Shown here piece after piece: positions 1-9,433 of a stretch of 64,000 nt of DNA (the stretch's first letter is position 1; each line of letters opens with the position of its first letter). The position numbers and the translations under genes were made by a program. The stretch comes from Anodontia alba (lineage: Eukaryota; Mollusca; Bivalvia; Lucinida; Lucinidae): the NCBI GenBank assembly GCA_964016985.1, contig OZ024830.1:57024104-57088103 (forward strand), written 5' to 3'. The notes beneath the pieces were generated by a model, which worked only from the letters and a program-made list of their open reading frames with translations, was not told the DNA's origin and made no database searches.

Positions 1-16
1 GACGTAATCTGATACT

Positions 17-130
17 AAGAACCAAGCAAAAGAGCAGCCAGTACCTTTGGTATGAAACAGCTGAGGATCAAACACACAGCCTCCGTCCAATCTGAAGGGG
101 TATGTTCTACCTACTGAGTTAATTTGGTCA
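17..130 (-). mobile_element. SINE B head fragment
   Basis: AAAGAGCAGCCAGTACCTTTGG...GGATCAAACACACAGCC matches the tRNA-like end of SINE B, degraded. It is followed by a poly-A tract at 176-200. Confidence 0.6.
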
Positions 131-235
131 GTAATAAAGTCTTGTTTACAGCTTTATTAAGCAAAAAAGAAGACAAAAAAAAAAAAAAAAAAAAATAAAA
201 TAAAATAGGAGTCTCATTATGTTCTTGATATGAGT

Positions 236-630
236 AGTATCAGATATTTTTCCTTTTTTTCCCATGAAAGCATAACGGTATGTTATGGGTACTTAACAAG
301 TGCTTTGCCAAGGCACTTCTAATGAGTACCCAAACATTAGTTTTCAAGGAGAAATAAGAAAAATATCAGTACAGTTTGGCTGAAAAATGCATTTTATCCT
401 GCCCTATGGAAAAGTGGATCTGATATGAAGTTCCATCTGCACAGGATGTACTGCATTTAGGTCTGAGCCAAAACCGTCAGTTTGAGTTCTACTCAGTGTA
501 TGATCATACTGTCTTAGAGAGATCCTTCTAATTAGTACCCACAACATAATTATGTTTTCATGGAAAAATAAGAAAAATATCAATACTTTTTGGTGGAAAA
601 CAAGCACCTTATCTACAGCTATGATTCTGA
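236..630. mobile_element. Family A hairpin and a half copy
   Basis: 236-400 is a palindrome with tip GTGCTTTGCCAAGGCAC. 519-626 is a right half (GTACCCACAACATAATTATG...ACCTTATCTACAGCTATG) with the family A end. Confidence 0.8.
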
Positions 631-635
631 ATTTA

Positions 636-1050
636 CAGTTTATTAACTCTTTGCATGCTGGGTAATTTTGCATGCTTTTTGTCGTCTGTGGATTTTTTTT
701 TAAAATTAACTTTTTCAAATAAATTTTCAGGAATACTATCAGAGTGCCAAACAGTTTGGATCCAGATCAGGCCTGACATTTTGTCAGGCCTGATCTGGAT
801 CCAAACTGTTTGCAAAGGCTATCAGCAGATGACAAAAGTCACCACTAGCAGGGGAAGAGCTTACCTTTACTTTACCACTCCGACAGCAAATCGAAATTAT
901 TTTTCTTATTTTCCCCATAAACTAGGCTTTCACATTTCGTGCAAATTGTCTCATGAAATGCCAAAGCCTGTTTGCAGGAAAAAATAAGAAAAAAATTAAA
1001 AAATGTCATCTGCTGAAATTTTTACCCAGCATGCAGATCATTAACCATAA
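636..1050. mobile_element. Family D composite with a perfect 31-bp-arm hairpin
   Basis: Ends GCATGCTGGGTAATTTTGCA and TTTACCCAGCATGC are inverted. Inside, 748-812 is a perfect hairpin (31-bp arms, TTT loop; CAAACAGTTTGGATCCAGAT...). A second D palindrome lies at 893-990 (CTAGGCTTTCACATTTC). Confidence 0.8.
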
Positions 1051-1084
1051 TTATTTTACTCCTAGTACCACATTCTGAGGATTT

Positions 1085-1345
1085 GTTAATGATGATGATG
1101 ATGATTTTGTGTTTTATGTCCCCTTCAACATTATTTAAGTCATATTGAGATAATGGAAGTGTGATAATGAAGGGCTCTGCACAATCTTGAATCAGCATAA
1201 GAGGGAGAATGACCTAATGACAGCAGAAATGATTTCATGATCAATCTCAATGAAACCGTGGCTGAACAGGGAATTGAACCCTTGACCTCTGAATATGCAG
1301 TCAAACACTCATTGGACTGTACTATGGAGCATGGCTTTTTTTGGG
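1085..1345 (-). mobile_element. Chimeric SINE (SINE C tail, second tRNA-like head)
   Basis: The left part is SINE C body (GATGATGATTTTGTGTTTTA). The right part is the A-type body (GAATCAGCATAAGAGGGAGAATGACC) with the head ACCTCTGAATATGCAGTCAA...GTACTATGGAG. Confidence 0.7.
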
Positions 1346-1611
1346 GTACATCACTGGCCCATATGATATTTCTCAAAGAGCCATTTTATATTTTAAAGGG
1401 ATTTCAGCACATAAAATATAAGCAAATTGGTTGATTTTGTTAGGATCAGCTGGGCCTGGTTGATAGGTTATTAATGCTTTTATTAGGCAAATGGCCTGAT
1501 GGACCACTTTAGGCACAACACTGCTATACAAAGGCATGTTAGAGCAATTTTATCAATGACAGGTTATACACAGATTATCGTCAAATACTCCTTCTTAACA
1601 ATTTCTCTGGC

Positions 1612-1728
1612 CGTAGGTACTCCTTATAACTGACCAATTGGAATGAGTACCCACAATATATTTTCACAAAGAAATAAGAAGAATTATCCTAGAATTATCA
1701 CTAAATAATCCTCCTCTGAATATTACCA
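1612..1728. mobile_element. Family A' half copy
   Basis: GAGTACCCACAATATATTTTC...GAATTATCACTAAATAATCC is the right arm of an A' element; the left arm is degenerate. The preceding 1345-1611 shows only AT-rich intron-like sequence. Confidence 0.6.
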
Positions 1729-1768
1729 TTAGAATAAAATAAATACAGCAACTTTTGTTAGTTATTTT

Positions 1769-2888
1769 CTGGATACAGGTAAATTGCAGTGGAAGCTTAA
1801 GCACTGGTGTGCATTCTGGATACAGATAATTTGCAGTGGAAGCTTAAGCACTGCTGTGCATTCTGGACACAGGTAACTTGAAGTGGAAGCTTAAGCACTG
1901 GTGTGCATTCTGGCTACAGGTAACTTGAAGTGGAAGCTTAAGCACTGGTGTGCATTCTGGATCCAGGTAACTTGAAGTGGAAGCTTAAGCACTGGTGTGC
2001 ATTCTGGATAAAGATAACTTGCAGAGAAAGCTTAAGCACTTGTGTGCATTCTGGATACAAGTAACTTGCAGTGGAAACTTAAGCACTGGTGTGCATTCTG
2101 GATACAGATAACTTGCAGTGGAAGCTTAAGCACTGGTGTGCATTCTGGATACAGGTAACTTGCAGTGGAAGCTTAAGCACTGGTGTGCATTCTGGATCCA
2201 GGTAACTTCAGCGGAAGCTTAAACACTGGAGTGCATTCTGGACACAGGTAACTTGCAGTTGAAGCTTCAGATTTATTGTGTGCATTCTGGATCCAGGTAA
2301 CTTGCAGTGGAAGCTTAAGCACTTATGTGCATTCTGGATACAGGTAACTTGCAGTGGAAGCTTAAGCACTGGTGAGCATTCTGGATACAGGTAACTTGCA
2401 GTGGAAGCACTAGTGTGCATTCTGGATCCAGGTAACATGCAGTGGAAGCTTAAACACTGGAGTGCATTCTGGATCCAGGTAACATGCAGTGGAAGCTTAA
2501 ACACTGGTGTGCATTCTGGATCCAGGTAACATGCAGTAGAAGCTTAAACTATGGTGTGTATTCTTGATACAGGTAACTTGCAGGGAAGCTTAAGGTTTAC
2601 AGTGTGCATTCTGGATACAGGTAGCTTGCAGTGGAAGCTTAAGCCCTGGTGTGCATTCTGGATCCAGGTAACTTGCAGTGGAAGCTTAAGCACTGGTATG
2701 CATTCTGGATCCAGGTAACTTGCAGTGGAAGCTTAAGCCCTGGTGTGCATTCTGGACACAGGTAACTTGCAGTGGAAGCTTAAGCACTGGTGTGCATTCT
2801 GGATCTAGGTAACTTGCAGTGGAATCTTAAGCTCTGGTGTGCAATCTGATACAGGTAACTCGCAGTGGAAGCTTAAGCACTGGTGCGA
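1769..2888. repeat. 47-bp tandem satellite, about 24 copies
   Basis: Unit approximately CTGGATCCAGGTAACTTGCA then GTGGAAGCTTAAGCACTGGT and GTGCATT. Most units keep a HindIII site (AAGCTT); units drift between CTGGATCCA and CTGGATACA. A lone unit at 2973-3018 and matching flanks at 1752 and 2955 (TTTGTTAGTTATTTT) show the array grew inside a larger repeat. Open frames here are artefacts. Confidence 0.97.
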
Positions 2889-3045
2889 ATTAGTTTTGAT
2901 CAATGCACCAGAAAACTTGTTAAGAAGAAGTATCTGAGGATAGTTCAATAAACGTGACTTTTGTTAGTTATTTTCTGGATAAATGTAACTTGCAGTAGAA
3001 GCTTCAGCACTGGTGTGCATTAGTTTGATCAATGTACCAGAGCGC

Positions 3046-3236
3046 TTGTTAAAGAGGAGTACCCAATAATACTTCTGGGATAATTTTCTCCAGTTCTCCA
3101 TAAAAACCTATGTTGTGGGTACTCACTAGAAGCGCCTCGGCGAGGCACTTCTAATGAGTACCCACAACATATGTTTTTATGGACAAATAAGAAAAATTAT
3201 CATAGAATTATCACCAAATACTCCACACTAACATAT
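3046..3236. mobile_element. Family A' MITE
   Basis: GATAATTTTCTCCAGTTCTCC left arm and GAAAAATTATCATAGAATTATC right arm around GTGGGTACTCACTAGAAGCG. The following 3240-3480 holds a short direct repeat (TGACTTCATATCCAAATA) and nothing else recognised. Confidence 0.85.
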
Positions 3237-3539
3237 CCTCTGATGCATTATGTATATACATAAAATGCAGCCTATATTAGAGGTCTATTTAGCCACTGAC
3301 ACATCTACAGCTTAAAAAGGTACCTCCTTGACTTCATATCCAAATACAGCACCACGTATGATTGTAGCTGAGTGCTGAATGAAATGAGAAAAACATGCTA
3401 GTACCTCAATTAATATATAAGACTGTCTTTAGTTTAGTTTTTACTGACTTCATATCCAAATATAAAACAACATTCAATTGCATTAGTGAGCACAGAAAGC
3501 TTAAAACTGTCTTCAGTTATTATTATCATTTTTTTTTTT

Positions 3540-3870
3540 TTGTCTGTCTTTAATTCATTAGCTATTATGTCTAAATCTGAGTTTGAGTTTATGACCCGGT
3601 CAACGCTGTCAGTCATGTCGAGCCAGTCAGTTGACAAACTCAAATTTTTCCTGGATGTGATAGTCCTCTAAGTGGTTAATAATATTTGAGCACATACGTT
3701 TGCTAGTAACTGATGTACTGTCCTTCTTGAATCAGCGGAATGGGGAGAATGACCATAGAAATGATTTCATGATCAATCGCCATAAAAGTTATGTGACTGA
3801 GCTGGGATTCGAACTTTAGATGCCTGGATCTGCAGTCAGATACACTACTGATTGCACTATGGAGTGTGGC
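3540..3870 (-). mobile_element. SINE A body with alternative tRNA-like head (A2)
   Basis: Body motifs GGTCAACGCTGTCAGTCATG and TAGTCCTCTAAGTGG belong to SINE A. The head (minus: CTCCATAGTGCAATCAGTAG...AAGTTCGAATCCCAGC) is a different tRNA-like sequence from SINE A heads. Open frames 3434-3671 are artefacts. Confidence 0.8.
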
Positions 3871-3979
3871 ATCCTTAAGATATACATGTACAAGGGAAAT
3901 TCAAGATACTGCAGAGTGTTGGCAAAATATTCATCCAAACTCATTATGTTCACTACAAAGAATGGGAAAAAGGTGCATG

Positions 3980-4115
3980 AAACAGGTCTACACTGTTTGC
4001 CATTCATCCAGCAACTTTTAGATATATCAACACATCAAAAGGTAGTGAAATGGACTTGTTTCAAATTTTAGGACAAGTACGCAATGATTTAAGGTGTCAG
4101 AATAGTTAATGTATG
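3980..4115. repeat. Family E right half
   Basis: GGTCTACACTGTTTGCCATTCATCCAGC followed by TTTTAGGACAAGTACGC is the right arm of an E MITE. 4150-4265 is a SINE C fragment. Confidence 0.6.
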
Positions 4116-4367
4116 CTGTAAGTCACTAAATTAGAAAAAAGAACCCAAAGAGAAATGACAATGATTTGGTGTTTTAAGTCCCTTTCAACATTATGTCATA
4201 TCAGGTGATGGAAGGGTGATTTGTTAAAGGCTCTGTGCACTTAAGGAGCTGAATTCCACTTCTAGTCATGAAAAATACAGTCTAACCTGTGCTAAGCAAG
4301 CACATAAGGGAAGACCAAAAAGCTATGCTTAAGACAGATGTTTACTTAATACAGGTTAATTTTCACT

Positions 4368-4566
4368 TATGATGATGACGGTTTGGGGTTTTACGTCCTT
4401 TTCAATATTATTTAAGTCATATTTAGACAAGGGAAGGATAATAATAAAGAAGGCTCTGTGCAATAAAACCCAGTACAGTCATGAATCAAATTCAGCCTCC
4501 AGAAGGATTCAAACCCGGGACATCGTGATCCGAAGATGGAAGCACTAAACACTCAGCCACCCAACC
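4368..4566 (-). mobile_element. SINE C
   Basis: Minus-strand head GGCTGAGTGTTTAGTGCTTC...CCCGGGTTTGAATCC is tRNA-like. The body contains GGCTCTGTGCAATAAA (plus strand) and the end reads GGGGTTTTACGTCCTTTTCAA. Diverged relatives: 11700-11870, 19440-19620, 30495-30672, 46095-46265. Confidence 0.75.
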
Positions 4567-4786
4567 GCTTCTATAGGTGCGACAAAAACAGCAGAGTAGT
4601 TAGAAAATATTTGTAATTTATGAATTTTTGCAATGGCTTGTATGCAAAGACATGAGTGAAACTTTAATGTTATCCCATGACAAGATGCTTTTGTTTTTCT
4701 TCTACTAAGCAGTATTGATATTTTTCTCCAAGCAAACATGTTGGGGGCACACATTACCAATGAGCTGCTTCTGGTGATTACCACAA

Positions 4787-5009
4787 TACACCACAACCTC
4801 TTTATAACACTGTTGTGGGGTCCATAGCATAAACCGTGTTAGTTAAACAACCGTGTTATAGCCAAACAAAAACGTATAGATTATATTGAAAAATGACCAT
4901 TTATGGTCATTTTTCAATATAATCTATACATTTTTGGGATTAATCTTTGAACCATGTTATATCCAAAGCCGTGTTATAATGAACCGTGTTATAAAGAGGT
5001 TGTAGTGTA
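4787..5009. mobile_element. Family B palindromic MITE
   Basis: Ends TACACCACAACCTCTTTATA and TATAAAGAGGTTGTAGTGTA are inverted and flanked by TA. The centre is a perfect palindrome (ATTGAAAAATGACCATT / AATGGTCATTTTTCAAT). No coding capacity. TA duplication and size suit a mariner-type MITE. Confidence 0.9.
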
Positions 5010-5119
5010 TGTGCTTCACCACAAAATTTATCCAGAATTATCCCCATGAGCATCAGCTTACCTGTAGCTATGGTTCTCACATTACTAAAATAACCGTAAC
5101 TATTGGGACAGATAGGGCT

Positions 5120-5345
5120 TTGTAACCAGTGTAGACCCAGATCAGATGCCACAGAATGTGGCGTCATCAGACGCTGCAGTATGTGGTGTCTGATCAGGGT
5201 CTACACTGTAGGCTACAAATACTGGTCTACACTGTTTGCTACAAATACAGCAATATTTAGACACATCAAGATGTAGTAGAATGGACTGTTTTAAATTTTA
5301 GGACAAGTATGGTAAGTAGATAAGGTGTCCCAATACTTAGGGTAA
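5120..5345. mobile_element. Family E MITE
   Basis: Hairpin CAGTGTAGACCCAGATCAGA / TCTGATCAGGGTCTACACTG with an extra internal GTGGCGTCATCAGACGC; right arm continues to TAGGGTAAATAAGG. Confidence 0.75.
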
Positions 5346-5349
5346 ATAA

Positions 5350-5795
5350 GGTTTCCAGTAGTCCAGAAGGAGACGAAACATAGAAATGATTTCATGATAA
5401 ATCTCTACAACAGTCATGTGGCTGAGCTGGGATCTGAAGTCAGACCCTATCGACTGCCCTAATGGAGTCTCGCAGTTTTGAAGCATTTTTGTGTTTGTGT
5501 TGAGGTTTTACGGCCCAGTCAAACCAATGGGGTAATGTCAAGTGCAGTCAGTTTACCTAACCACACTTTTTCTGGGCAGACTTAGTCCTCTCAGCAGTAT
5601 TGTGCACATTCTTTCGCCAGGAACTGACAAATGCCTTTCTTCAATCAGCTGAAGGGAGAGAATGACCGTAGAAAATATTTCATGATCAAATCTCCACAAA
5701 AGAATGTTGCAGACTCAGTAGGGGTCAAACCTGCAACCTCCTGATCACCAGTCGGAGGGGCATCCAACTGAGCCACCAAAGCTTTGAAGTTTGAG
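5350..5795 (-). mobile_element. A2 head fragment followed by SINE A
   Basis: 5350-5476 is a deleted A2 head (GGATCTGAAGTCAGACCCTA). 5490-5790 is a full SINE A (TGTTGAGGTTTTACGGCCCA to GGGGTCAAACCTGCAACCTC). Confidence 0.82.
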
Positions 5796-5914
5796 GCTAA
5801 AATCCATAAGCAGAGGCACAGTGATTTGTAAAAGTTCATTTAGTAAAGGCTTTTAAATAGATGTCTGTGCTGAAAGAATAGAAGGCAATTTAACCTTCAG
5901 AAATATGGAGTACA

Positions 5915-6024
5915 GTTTGTATGGGCATATATGGATATTTGACTCATTTTTCTATAAAAACTTTATACTGTGGGTACTCATTAGAAGCACCCTGGTGAGG
6001 CACTTCTTATGAGTACCCACAACA
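5915..6024. mobile_element. Family A hairpin
   Basis: CTGTGGGTACTCATTAGAAG / CTTATGAGTACCCACA arms. The right arm is cut at TACCCACAACATA, where the pogo-like MITE (6027) begins. Confidence 0.8.
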
Positions 6025-6026
6025 TA

Positions 6027-6382
6027 CAGTCGAATCTCACTAGCTCGAACAACGATGGCTCATTTACCATGGCTAATTCGAACTAGTTTTCGAGTCTCTA
6101 CGAAATTTTCCCACTGCTCCAGAAAAAAATATCTAAGGAAATGTTCTTATTTTATTTTAAAATTGTATGTTGTGTGTACTCATTAGAATTGCCTCATCGA
6201 GGCAATTCTAATGTGTACACTCAACATACCATTATTGTATAGAATATCAAAAAGACTTTTCTAAATTTTCGCTATTTGCCTTCTGACCTGACACCATGAT
6301 TAACCCTCAGTGTCTTGAACTACCCATGTCTTGAACAAATTTCCATGGTCCCAAAGATGTTTGAGCCATTGGGGTTCGACTG
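6027..6382. mobile_element. Pogo-like MITE with nested hairpin MITE
   Basis: CAGTCGAATCTC...TTCGACTG with TA on both sides; the same superfamily end as 47197-48620. A family A-type hairpin (GTGTGTACTCATTAGAATTG, 6172-6232) lies within it. Confidence 0.75.
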
Positions 6383-6613
6383 TAGGTTGTTGTGCATATT
6401 AGAAAAATATCAACACTTTTTGTCTGAATGAAAAAAGTACTTTATCTGGAGCTTTGGTGAATCAATACATCTCCAAATGAGACCATTCTAATCAGAGAGC
6501 ATTTATCTCCCTTCTCAAGCCCTTCACAACCCTCCCTATCCTACACCCATCTCTACATGAAGAAGCATTCCCCAAGATCCAAGATAGGAATGATTTCTAA
6601 GCGGGTTCGATCA

Positions 6614-6899
6614 TTTATTGTTTATTGTGTTGGGGTTTAACGACACGTCAACCCTTGTGGGTCATTTTGTGTCATCTCCCAGAGAAAGGGAGAAAAGAGA
6701 TAGAAGAGATTGTAGAAGAGATGAAAGAGAGGGACAGGTAAGAAAGACGAACAAGAATGAAAGTAAAGAAACAGAAGAAATAAAACATTTCCCCTCTACC
6801 CTTACCTGCTACAAGGGTAACAGGCCTTGCCCAATTGTAAGCCAATATCAGTTGGACGCCCCGGTGACGTAAGATACATGACACCTTCGCACCACCCGA
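6614..6899 (-). mobile_element. SINE D (purine-rich)
   Basis: TGTTGGGGTTTAACGACACG, then GGGAGAAAAGAGATAGAAGA and CCAATATCAGTTGGACGCCC. Perfect target duplication CGGGTTCGATCA at 6602-6613 and 6900-6911. No clear tRNA head, so its origin is unclear. Confidence 0.85.
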
Positions 6900-6989
6900 C
6901 GGGTTCGATCAATTTACCATACTTTATGTATTCGGAATAAGAATATGTTGAGGTTTTACGGCCCAGTCAACCCAACGGGGTCATGTCAT

Positions 6990-7660
6990 GTGCGGTTAGT
7001 ATGTATTTGGAAAGACAAGTCTAAGCAAACACATGTAGTGTAGACAGATCAGAGGCTACAGAATGCAGTGTCCAATCAGGGTCTACACTGTCTGCCACTC
7101 ACTAAGCAATTTTACACACATTCACAGGTAATAAAATGGACTTATTGAAGAGAAGTATAAGGAAAAGAGTCCCAAATTTATCAAATTTATCCAAAATTTT
7201 CCATGAAAATGAAATTTTGAGTCAAAGGGGAGTTCAAGTGAACCCCCAAACCCCCCCCCCGTCTGAATTGGCCCCTGTTCTCTCCTTTCAAAATTAAACA
7301 CAGTCACTCTAAGTATTCAAACAGACAAGCTTTAGCAAACACTGCAGGTTTAGACCAGATGCCACGTTCTAATCAAGGTCTGTACTGTTTGCCACTCATC
7401 CAGCTTTTTTTAAACACAGCAACTGGCAGTCAAATGAACCTGTTCAAGTTTTAGGGAAAGTTTACTAAGGTTAAGGTGTCTTCAGGAATATTCAGGGTAA
7501 ATTATGCCTAAGCAAACAATGTATATCGAGATTAGATGTCCAAGGTGTATAATCAGGGTCTACACTGCTTGCCAATCATACAGCAGTTTTAGACACATCA
7601 ACAGGTAGTAAATGGACTTGTTTACATTTAAGGACAAGTATGGTAAAGAGTTAAAAGACA
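6990..7660. repeat. Cluster of three family E fragments
   Basis: Pieces near 7005-7150, 7320-7490 and 7500-7650 each contain TGTAGA...TCAGGGTCTACACTG and ATCCAGCA...TTTAGACACAT motifs. 7150-7310 between them is unassigned except a C11 run at 7250-7260. Confidence 0.65.
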
Positions 7661-8105
7661 GCTCCAGATAATGTCTTTTTTCAACAAAAAATATGGATAT
7701 TTTTCTTTTTCTCTATAACACTTATGTTGTGGGTACTCATTAGAAGTGCCTCAGAGAGGCACTTCTAATGCCTTCTAATCAGTACCCACAACATATGGTT
7801 TTGTGGAGAAATAAGAAAAATAATTTTCTAGATATTCCTCTTATTTGTTTGTTTGTTTGTGTTGAGGTTTTACAGCCCAGTCAACCCAATGGGGTCATGT
7901 CGAGCGTGGTCAGTTTACCTAACCACACGTTTACTGGGCCAGCTTAGTCCTCTAAGCGGTTAACCAGTATTGTGCACATTCTTTCGCCAGAAACTGACAA
8001 CTGCCCTTCTTGAATCAGCGGAAGGGAGAGAATGACCGTAGAAAATATTTCATGATCAATCTCCACGAAAGAATGTCTCCTCTTATTTGAGGCTATGGCT
8101 TAAAT
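7658..8105. mobile_element. Family A MITE interrupted by a SINE
   Basis: AGCTCCAGATAATGTC start, hairpin at 7720-7795, and ATTTGAGGCTATGG end. The right end is split by a 5'-truncated SINE A at 7848-8077. Confidence 0.85.
7848..8077 (-). mobile_element. SINE A, 5'-truncated, with 12-bp target duplication
   Basis: The body runs from (TTTG)n/TGTTGAGGTTTTACAGCCC to CATGATCAATCTCCACG and the tRNA head is missing. TCCTCTTATTTG at 7836-7847 and 8078-8089 is a perfect target duplication, so the truncation occurred at insertion. Confidence 0.92.
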
Positions 8106-8117
8106 GCCTAAATATTT

Positions 8118-8420
8118 TGATTTGTGTTGAGGTTTTATGGCCCAGTCAACCCAATGAGGTCATGTCGAGTGTGGTCAGTTTACCTAACCACACGTTTACT
8201 GTGCAGGCTTAGTCCTCTAAGCGGTTAACCAGTATTGTGCACATTCTTTCACCAGAAACTGACAACTGCACTTCTTGAATCAGCTGAAGGGAGAGAATGA
8301 CCTTAGAAAATATTTCATGATCAATCTCCATGAATGTTGCTGACCTCCGCGGGGCTTGAAACCGTGACCTCCTGGTCTCCAGTCGGAGGGCGCTTCCAAC
8401 TGAGCCACCTAAGCTGGCGT
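8118..8420 (-). mobile_element. SINE A, full length, beside an MVP splice donor
   Basis: tRNA-like head on the minus strand (GGTGGCTCAGTTGGAAGCGC A-box region; GGTTTCAAGCCCC B-box region), then the conserved body and TGTTGAGG tail. Perfect target duplication CTAAATATTT at 8108-8117 and 8421-8430. The duplication ends 17 bases from the exon 11 donor. Confidence 0.93.
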
Positions 8421-8447
8421 CTAAATATTTATAGCTACAGTAATTAC

Positions 8448-8592
8448 CTTGTGGAAATCATCAAACTGTACTTGGGCCACTGCACCTCTCACTCTCGAAG
8501 CTATGGCTTTGCAGGCATCACCGACAAAGTCAGGAACGCTGAAAATCTTTGCTGCCTCAATGGTGTCCTTTTTGTCTTTCACCACAAAATGC
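8448..8592 (-). CDS. MVP: MVP exon 11 (residues 546-594), end of shoulder domain
   Basis: It completes W546 and encodes [20 protein letters not shown], then [20 protein letters not shown] and VQFDDFHK. The Lys ends the shoulder domain, next to the cap helix. Donor AAG|GTAATT. A SINE target duplication begins 17 bases into the next intron. No further MVP exon is seen in 1-8447. Confidence 0.96.
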
Positions 8593-9396
8593 CTGTAAAA
8601 TAATTTTGGGTCATCTCTTAACTCTCTTGCAGCTTCTAGCAAAACTGTTCTTACGAGATTTACTGACAGTAGTCTGTACTGCTCAATAATTCACAGCACA
8701 GCGGCTTGTGACCACTCTAATGTGTGCAAAATATTTGTATGTTTCATTCAGGTTTTATGTCACTTTCAACAATCTTTCAGTCATTGCGACAGTGTCTGGA
8801 TGTGGCAGGGAACTCACTGCTCACTTTTAGAGTTCTGCAGACTGAACTGTCATGCCCCAGATATACGACATATTCCAACCAGTCACATTACACTGACACA
8901 TAGCTGACTGGTTCTGATTCCTTGTTATACTTTCTTAATACCTTGATTCCTTATTCTACTTTTTATTGCTGAGTGCCAAGTGAAAGAGCAGCTAGTACTA
9001 TTTTCAAGTCTTTGGTAGGACTTGATTAGGGATTGAACCCACAACCTGCTGGTCACGAAGGTGTAACAGCAAAATATAAATTTATTTAACTGAACCTTGA
9101 AGTCAAACAATTTTTTCTCCCTACTGGACTAATTTGTTTGAAGTCAAACAATTGTTCTCCCTACTGGACTTATATGTTTGTCTCTTTTTATATGCTTAAA
9201 TGAAAAACTATGTTGTAAATACAGCAGAAATCTTAAAATAGCCATTTTTACTGTGAAAATGACCATATTTTTTCTTATTTATCCCAGAGACTCAAGTTTA
9301 ACAAAGTGTTGTTGTTTTTTCTTATTTTAGCAGAAAATTGGGCTTGACATTTCACATGCACTGTCAATAGATAGGACATCTCGCATGAAATATCCT

Positions 9397-9433
<37 letters not shown>

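Noticed and set aside
2208..2504. Minus open frame with repeated CTWIQNALQCLSFH
   Set aside because: Translation of the 47-bp satellite; the period is not a multiple of three and stops appear elsewhere.
1769..2888. CRISPR-like array of regularly spaced repeats
   Set aside because: Adjacent 47-bp units have no unique spacers; it is a satellite in an animal genome.
3434..3671. Overlapping plus and minus frames
   Set aside because: They fall in a SINE A body; the same sequence is non-coding in other copies.
8340..8420. tRNA genes suggested by A- and B-box matches (also 21190, 29590, 40140, 51770)
   Set aside because: Each is the head of a SINE, with mismatched acceptor stems and SINE bodies attached.
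1..8447. Remaining MVP exons (cap helix, starting near NSARIIR)
   Set aside because: No translation of this region in any minus frame showed the conserved cap-helix sequence; the next exon must be outside the window.
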